DNA of 43,177 nucleotides from Vulcanimicrobiota bacterium (GTDB taxonomy: Bacteria > Vulcanimicrobiota > Vulcanimicrobiia > Vulcanimicrobiales > Vulcanimicrobiaceae): NCBI GenBank assembly GCA_019232905.1, contig JAFANA010000055.1, positions 1 through 43,177 of the forward strand. The letters are read 5' to 3'. The notes below the pieces were generated by a model, which saw nothing but the letters and a program-made list of their open reading frames with translations, made no database searches and was not told where the DNA came from. Positions 40,439 through 43,177 of this stretch are shown one piece after another (position 1 is the stretch's first letter; each line of letters starts with the position of its first letter). Made by a program: the position numbers and the translations under genes.

Positions 40439-41134
40439 GTGAAGTTTCGAGCGACGGTCGCGCTGATCGATATTGAAGGAACGGTCGGCTCGATCGCGTT
40501 CGTGCGCGACGTGCTGTTTCCGTATGCGAAGGCACGCATCGATTCGTACGTTCGTGCGCACACCGAAGAGCCTTGGATGCGCGCAATTCTCGACGAAACC
40601 GCGCGAGAAGCCGGCGTCGACGTTCACGATCTACCGGCGATTCTGCGCGCGCTCCACACGTGGAGCGACCACGACGTCAAGGTGACGCCGCTCAAAGAGT
40701 TGCAAGGACACATCTGGACCGAGGGCTTCGAGTCGAGCGGCATTCAGGGGCATCTCTATCAAGATGCGATCGATGCGCTCAATCGTTTTCATGACGCCGG
40801 CGTGCGGATGTACATTTATTCGTCCGGCTCGGTCGCCGCGCAGAAGCTGCTCTTTGGTCACAGCGTCGCCGGCGATTTGCTTCCGATGTTCTCCGGTTTT
40901 TTCGATACGACGATCGGCGGGAAACGTGAAGTGCCGTCATACGAGCGAATCGTAAAAGAGATCGGCGTCGCACCGAACGACGTCATCTTCTTCTCGGACA
41001 ACATCTCGGAGCTCGATGCCGCGGGTGAGGCCGGACTACAGACCGTGCAATTGGCTCGCCCCGAAGACGCGACCGTTCCCGCAACCGCACACACGTCGGT
41101 CGAATCCTTCGTCGAAATCGACGTGCGCCCGTGA
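40439..41134 (+). CDS. mtnC: enolase-phosphatase E1
   Basis: A 231-residue HAD-superfamily enzyme. Motif I is in the typical MtnC form, ALIDIEGTVGSIAFVRDVLF then PYA; motif II is MYIYSSGSVAAQKLL; motif III Lys is in TIGGKREVPSYERIVKEIG; motif IV is IFFSDNISELDAAGEAGLQT. It enolises and dephosphorylates the MtnB product to acireductone, linking mtnB and mtnD in one run. The start is GTG with no strong ribosome site, consistent with re-initiation after mtnD. The stop overlaps the MaoC-like gene by GTGA. Confidence 0.95.
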   Translation: MKFRATVALIDIEGTVGSIAFVRDVLFPYAKARIDSYVRAHTEEPWMRAILDETAREAGVDVHDLPAILRALHTWSDHDVKVTPLKELQGHIWTEGFESSGIQGHLYQDAIDALNRFHDAGVRMYIYSSGSVAAQKLLFGHSVAGDLLPMFSGFFDTTIGGKREVPSYERIVKEIGVAPNDVIFFSDNISELDAAGEAGLQTVQLARPEDATVPATAHTSVESFVEIDVRP

Positions 41135-41586
41135 AACTGCCCGAGCGATACTTCGACGAATTCGTTGTCGGCGATACGTTTGAGACGGCGCCCTTCACGC
41201 TCTCGGAAAAGGAATCGATGGCGTTCGCGCATCTCTACGATCCGCAGCCGTTCCATCTGGATCCGGAGGCTGCGGCCGCGAGTCCCTTTCACGAACTCGT
41301 CGCAAGCGGGTGGCAAACCGCTGCGATTACGATGCGTTTAATCGTTCAATCCGGCGTGCTGCGCGCAACGGGCGTCATCGGCACCGGCATCGACGACTTG
41401 CGCTGGCTTGCACCCGTTCTTCCCGGCGATACGCTGCGCGTGCGCGGCGAAGTCGTCGAAAAAGTCCCCTGGCCCGGCAAAAAGGAACGCGGCACGATGC
41501 GTATCCGCCTGCAGACGGTCAATCAAAACGATGTCGTCGTCATGTCGCAAATCGCAAATGTCATGATGCGAACACGACCGTCATAG
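41131..41586 (+). CDS. MaoC-like (R)-hydratase domain protein
   Basis: A 151-residue hot-dog-fold protein. Hydratase-2 features are seen in the N-terminal half: YFDEFVVGDTFETAPFTLSE, AFAHLYDPQPFHLDPEAAAA (catalytic Asp/His pair region) and SPFHELVASGWQTAAITMRL. The C-terminal GIDDLRWLAPVLPGDTLRVR matches the family's substrate-loop end. Members hydrate 2-enoyl-CoA thioesters or act on acyl carriers. The GTG start overlaps the mtnC stop, so it is the last gene of the methionine-salvage run; a pathway role there is not established and the coupling may be coincidental. The product is cytoplasmic. Confidence 0.88.
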   Translation: MKLPERYFDEFVVGDTFETAPFTLSEKESMAFAHLYDPQPFHLDPEAAAASPFHELVASGWQTAAITMRLIVQSGVLRATGVIGTGIDDLRWLAPVLPGDTLRVRGEVVEKVPWPGKKERGTMRIRLQTVNQNDVVVMSQIANVMMRTRPS

Positions 41587-41642
41587 CGCCGCATCAACGT
41601 CACCGAATCTTCCCGAGTACGCGAACATGGTAAGCATATGAT

Positions 41643-41670
41643 ACGTCCCTCAATGCTTTGGGAGGGTCGT
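41643..41670 (+). promoter_or_regulatory. hairpin that buries the ribosome-binding site of the alpha/beta hydrolase gene
   Basis: ACGTCCCTC (41643-41651) pairs with GAGGGTCGT (41662-41670) in 8 of 9 positions, with a T-T mismatch. The 3' arm contains the Shine-Dalgarno GGAGGG (41661-41666) of the ATG at 41675, so translation may depend on opening this stem. Confidence 0.45.
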
Positions 41671-41674
41671 CAGT

Positions 41675-42451
41675 ATGATGAATCGCCGTACGTTTTCGAC
41701 CGTCGTGGCGGCAGGTCTCACCACATCTGCGCTCGGTCTCGGCAGCCGGACGGTCGCGTCGGCAGCTCCAATTCAAAACGTCGTGCTGGTGCATGGCCTT
41801 TACGCGGACGGATCATGCTGGACTGAAGTTATCCGCCTGCTCCAGGCCAAGGGACTAAAGGCGACAGCCGTGCAGAATCCGCTGCGCACATTCGACGGCG
41901 ACGTCGCGACTGCGCGCTACACATTGGGCCTGCAAGACGGCCCAACCGTGCTCGTCGCTCACTCCTTCGGCGGAATGATCGTAACCGAGGCCGGCATTCA
42001 TCCAAACGTTTCTTCTCTCGTCTACATCGCAGCACGCGCACCGGATGCCGGCGAGAATTATCCGGCGCTTGCGAAACAATATCCCACGCCGCCCGCGAGC
42101 GCGGGACTCGTTATTTCCGGCGATCTCGAACAACTCAATCAGAATGCGTTTATGAACGACTTTGCAAACGGTGTAGATCCCGCTCGCGCCCGCGAGTTAT
42201 ACGCGGTGCAAGCACCAAACGCGGTTTCGTTACCCGCGACGGCGAAGACGACGGTTGCTGCATGGCGCTCGAAGCCTTCGTGGTATGCCGTTTCGAAACA
42301 AGATCGAACGATAAACCCTGACCTCGAGCGGTTTATGGCCAAACGCATGAAGGCCACAACAATTGAAATTGATGCGGGCCACTTGTCGCTGATCAGTCAC
42401 GCAAACGAAGTTGCGAACCTCATCCTCGCAGCCGCCGGTCAACATTCGTAA
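41675..42451 (+). CDS. Tat-exported alpha/beta hydrolase
   Basis: A 258-residue hydrolase with a twin-arginine signal (MMNRRTFSTVVAAGLTTSA, cleavage near ASAAP). The mature part is a minimal alpha/beta hydrolase of the esterase/hydroxynitrile-lyase-like type: the oxyanion region VVLVHGLYADGSCWTEVI, nucleophile elbow VLVAHSFGGMIVTEAG, and catalytic His in IEIDAGHLSLISHANEV. The acid is probably an Asp near DRTINPDLE. Substrates in this group are small esters and cannot be predicted. Initiation is at ATG 41675, or ATG 41678 giving MNRRTF. The strong GGAGGG site is sequestered in a hairpin. It is separate from the mtn operon by 88 bases. Confidence 0.88.
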   Translation: MMNRRTFSTVVAAGLTTSALGLGSRTVASAAPIQNVVLVHGLYADGSCWTEVIRLLQAKGLKATAVQNPLRTFDGDVATARYTLGLQDGPTVLVAHSFGGMIVTEAGIHPNVSSLVYIAARAPDAGENYPALAKQYPTPPASAGLVISGDLEQLNQNAFMNDFANGVDPARARELYAVQAPNAVSLPATAKTTVAAWRSKPSWYAVSKQDRTINPDLERFMAKRMKATTIEIDAGHLSLISHANEVANLILAAAGQHS

Positions 42452-42456
42452 ACGAT

Positions 42457-42478
42457 GGGCGCGCGTACACGCGCGCCC
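42457..42478. terminator. hairpin between convergent genes
   Basis: GGGCGCGCG TACA CGCGCGCCC: a perfect 9-bp GC-only stem five bases after the hydrolase stop and nine bases before the stop of the convergent small gene. No T-run follows on either strand, so termination may be partial or Rho-assisted. Confidence 0.5.
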
Positions 42479-42487
42479 AAGATGCGT

Positions 42488-42811
42488 TCAAGACGCGGAG
42501 CGGAAGCGGCGTTGCGTTAATTCGTCGAGGGGTTCGACATCCGCGTGCGTCTGAATCTCTCGAACGTCCTCGTAAAAGTTTGCCATGTTGCGCAAGTCGC
42601 GCCGTATCCGGCGAGCACGAGCCCCGGGTACATCGTGGGTTGCCAAATAGTCGAAGATTCGCTCCCGATCGATGGTGTAGGTCTGCGGTCTCGTCGCAGG
42701 ATAGCGGAAGACGTACACGCGTCCGTCCTCGTCATACTGCGGCGTGTCAGGCTGTCCGGGCGTTTCCTCGTCGGTACACGGCATGTTGCGTGGTTTTAGC
42801 CAGAAGAGCAT
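42488..42811 (-). CDS. 107-residue protein of unknown function
   Basis: A small soluble protein. The start at 42811 has an excellent AGGAGG eight bases upstream; a GTG 48 bases earlier is less likely. The N-terminus MLFWLKPRNMPCTDEETPGQ is followed by the strand-like DEDGRVYVFRYPATRPQTY and a helical half: IDRERIFDYLATHDVPGARA, RRIRRDLRNMANFYEDVREI, ending in ELTQRRFRSAS. The basic helical part could contact nucleic acid or a partner protein. I do not recognise a family. It sits between the clpC terminator and a GC hairpin, so it appears to be an independent single-gene unit. Confidence 0.65.
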   Translation of the reverse strand: MLFWLKPRNMPCTDEETPGQPDTPQYDEDGRVYVFRYPATRPQTYTIDRERIFDYLATHDVPGARARRIRRDLRNMANFYEDVREIQTHADVEPLDELTQRRFRSAS

Positions 42812-42885
42812 GGTCGTGGACCTCCTACAAGCAGGATACCCATCTTTTGGACGATCCACTACACAGCGAGGGCGCGCACGAATAA

Positions 42886-42914
42886 AAAGAGCCGGACGAG
42901 ACGTCCGGCTCTTT
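42886..42914 (-). terminator. intrinsic terminator of the clpC-type gene
   Basis: A perfect 13-bp stem: AAAGAGCCGGACG (42886-42898), loop AGA, CGTCCGGCTCTTT (42902-42914). Read on the minus strand the stem runs into TTTTTATT, 21 bases past the clpC stop. It is the clearest intrinsic terminator in the window. Confidence 0.9.
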
Positions 42915-42934
42915 GCGTTTGCAATTGAAATGCG

Positions 42935-43177
42935 TTATGCGTGCGCAGGTTGTGGCGCCGCGGGCGGTTCGACGGAGGGGATCTTCGAGAATTTGAGCTT
43001 CTCGGGATCGGCTTCGTCGACGTCGGCGAGAATGTGATCGCCGGCACCGAACGTGCCTTTGAGCATCTCTTCGGCCAGCTCATCCTCGACGTTGCGCTGA
43101 ATCGCGCGACGCAGCGGACGTGCACCGAACTGCGGGTCCCAACCCTTCTTCGCAAGCAATGCTTTCGCGGCTTCGGT
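42935..43177 (-). CDS. clpC: C-terminal end of a ClpC/ClpB-type AAA+ ATPase (partial)
   Basis: Only the last 80 residues are in the window; the gene continues beyond 43177. The segment reads TEAAKALLAKKGWDPQFGAR then PLRRAIQRNVEDELAEEML, the conserved C-terminal small-domain helix region (ClpB_D2-small) of class I Clp/Hsp100 ATPases including the sensor-2-associated GARPLRRAIQ. After LKGTFGAGDHILADVDEADP comes a Pro/Ala-rich tail (VEPPAAPQPAHA) with no glutamine-rich or LGF-like tail visible. Such proteins unfold substrates for ClpP (ClpC) or disaggregate proteins (ClpB); the short fragment does not separate these firmly, though the C-terminal pattern is closer to ClpC. A strong terminator follows. 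Confidence 0.88.
   Translation of the reverse strand, partial: TEAAKALLAKKGWDPQFGARPLRRAIQRNVEDELAEEMLKGTFGAGDHILADVDEADPEKLKFSKIPSVEPPAAPQPAHA

Overview
This 43.2 kb window is dense bacterial chromosome of roughly 60% GC. Genes sit in tight operons with many 4-base ATGA/GTGA overlaps, several GTG or TTG starts, and little intergenic space. I see no rRNA, tRNA, CRISPR array, insertion sequence or phage gene. A TolC-type outer-membrane channel, a LolA-like protein and succinylase-route lysine synthesis suggest a diderm. The actinobacterial/cyanobacterial-style zwf-opcA-pgl set, a transaldolase/glucose-6-phosphate isomerase fusion and the mixed gene affinities suggest a poorly sampled phylum (something like Eremiobacterota/WPS-2). 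That placement is inference; no marker gene in the window proves it.

Layout. 1-4.9 kb: a secreted lipoprotein, an NTF2-like protein, and a DHA2 drug-efflux MFS with a coupled small gene, divergent from an XRE/MmyB-like regulator across a repeated operator. 4.9-6.9 kb: dapD and a class I/II aminotransferase (lysine/diaminopimelate). 6.9-16.5 kb: the pentose-phosphate operon tkt, tal-pgi fusion, zwf, opcA, pgl, followed by an overlapping membrane GT-C glycosyltransferase. 16.5-23.5 kb: a retropepsin-like secreted protein; a leftward operon STAS - LolA-like - TetR - EmrA/HlyD - TolC - 41-residue peptide; and a divergent beta-lactamase-fold hydrolase. A pair of identical palindromes lies in the divergent promoter region. 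23.5-33.6 kb: histidine degradation (hutU, hutI, hutF-like, and hutH 5 kb away), interrupted by PadR-type regulators, a BON lipoprotein, a bacterial GH47 alpha-mannosidase homologue, a MobA-like nucleotidyltransferase and an unknown protein.

33.6-36.2 kb: a single protein joining a secreted two-domain multicopper oxidase to a ZIP metal permease, with a DtxR/IdeR-like box directly before its start codon. I regard this as the most interesting object in the window: a possible one-polypeptide oxidase-coupled metal importer or homeostasis system. 36.2-36.6 kb: a 376-bp gap that may encode a structured RNA of about 200 nt. 36.6-39.2 kb: a WYL regulator and a secreted protein. 39.2-41.6 kb: the methionine-salvage run mtnB-mtnD-mtnC with a coupled MaoC-like hydratase. 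41.6-43.2 kb: a Tat-exported alpha/beta hydrolase, a small unknown protein, and the 3' end of a clpC-type ATPase cut by the window edge.
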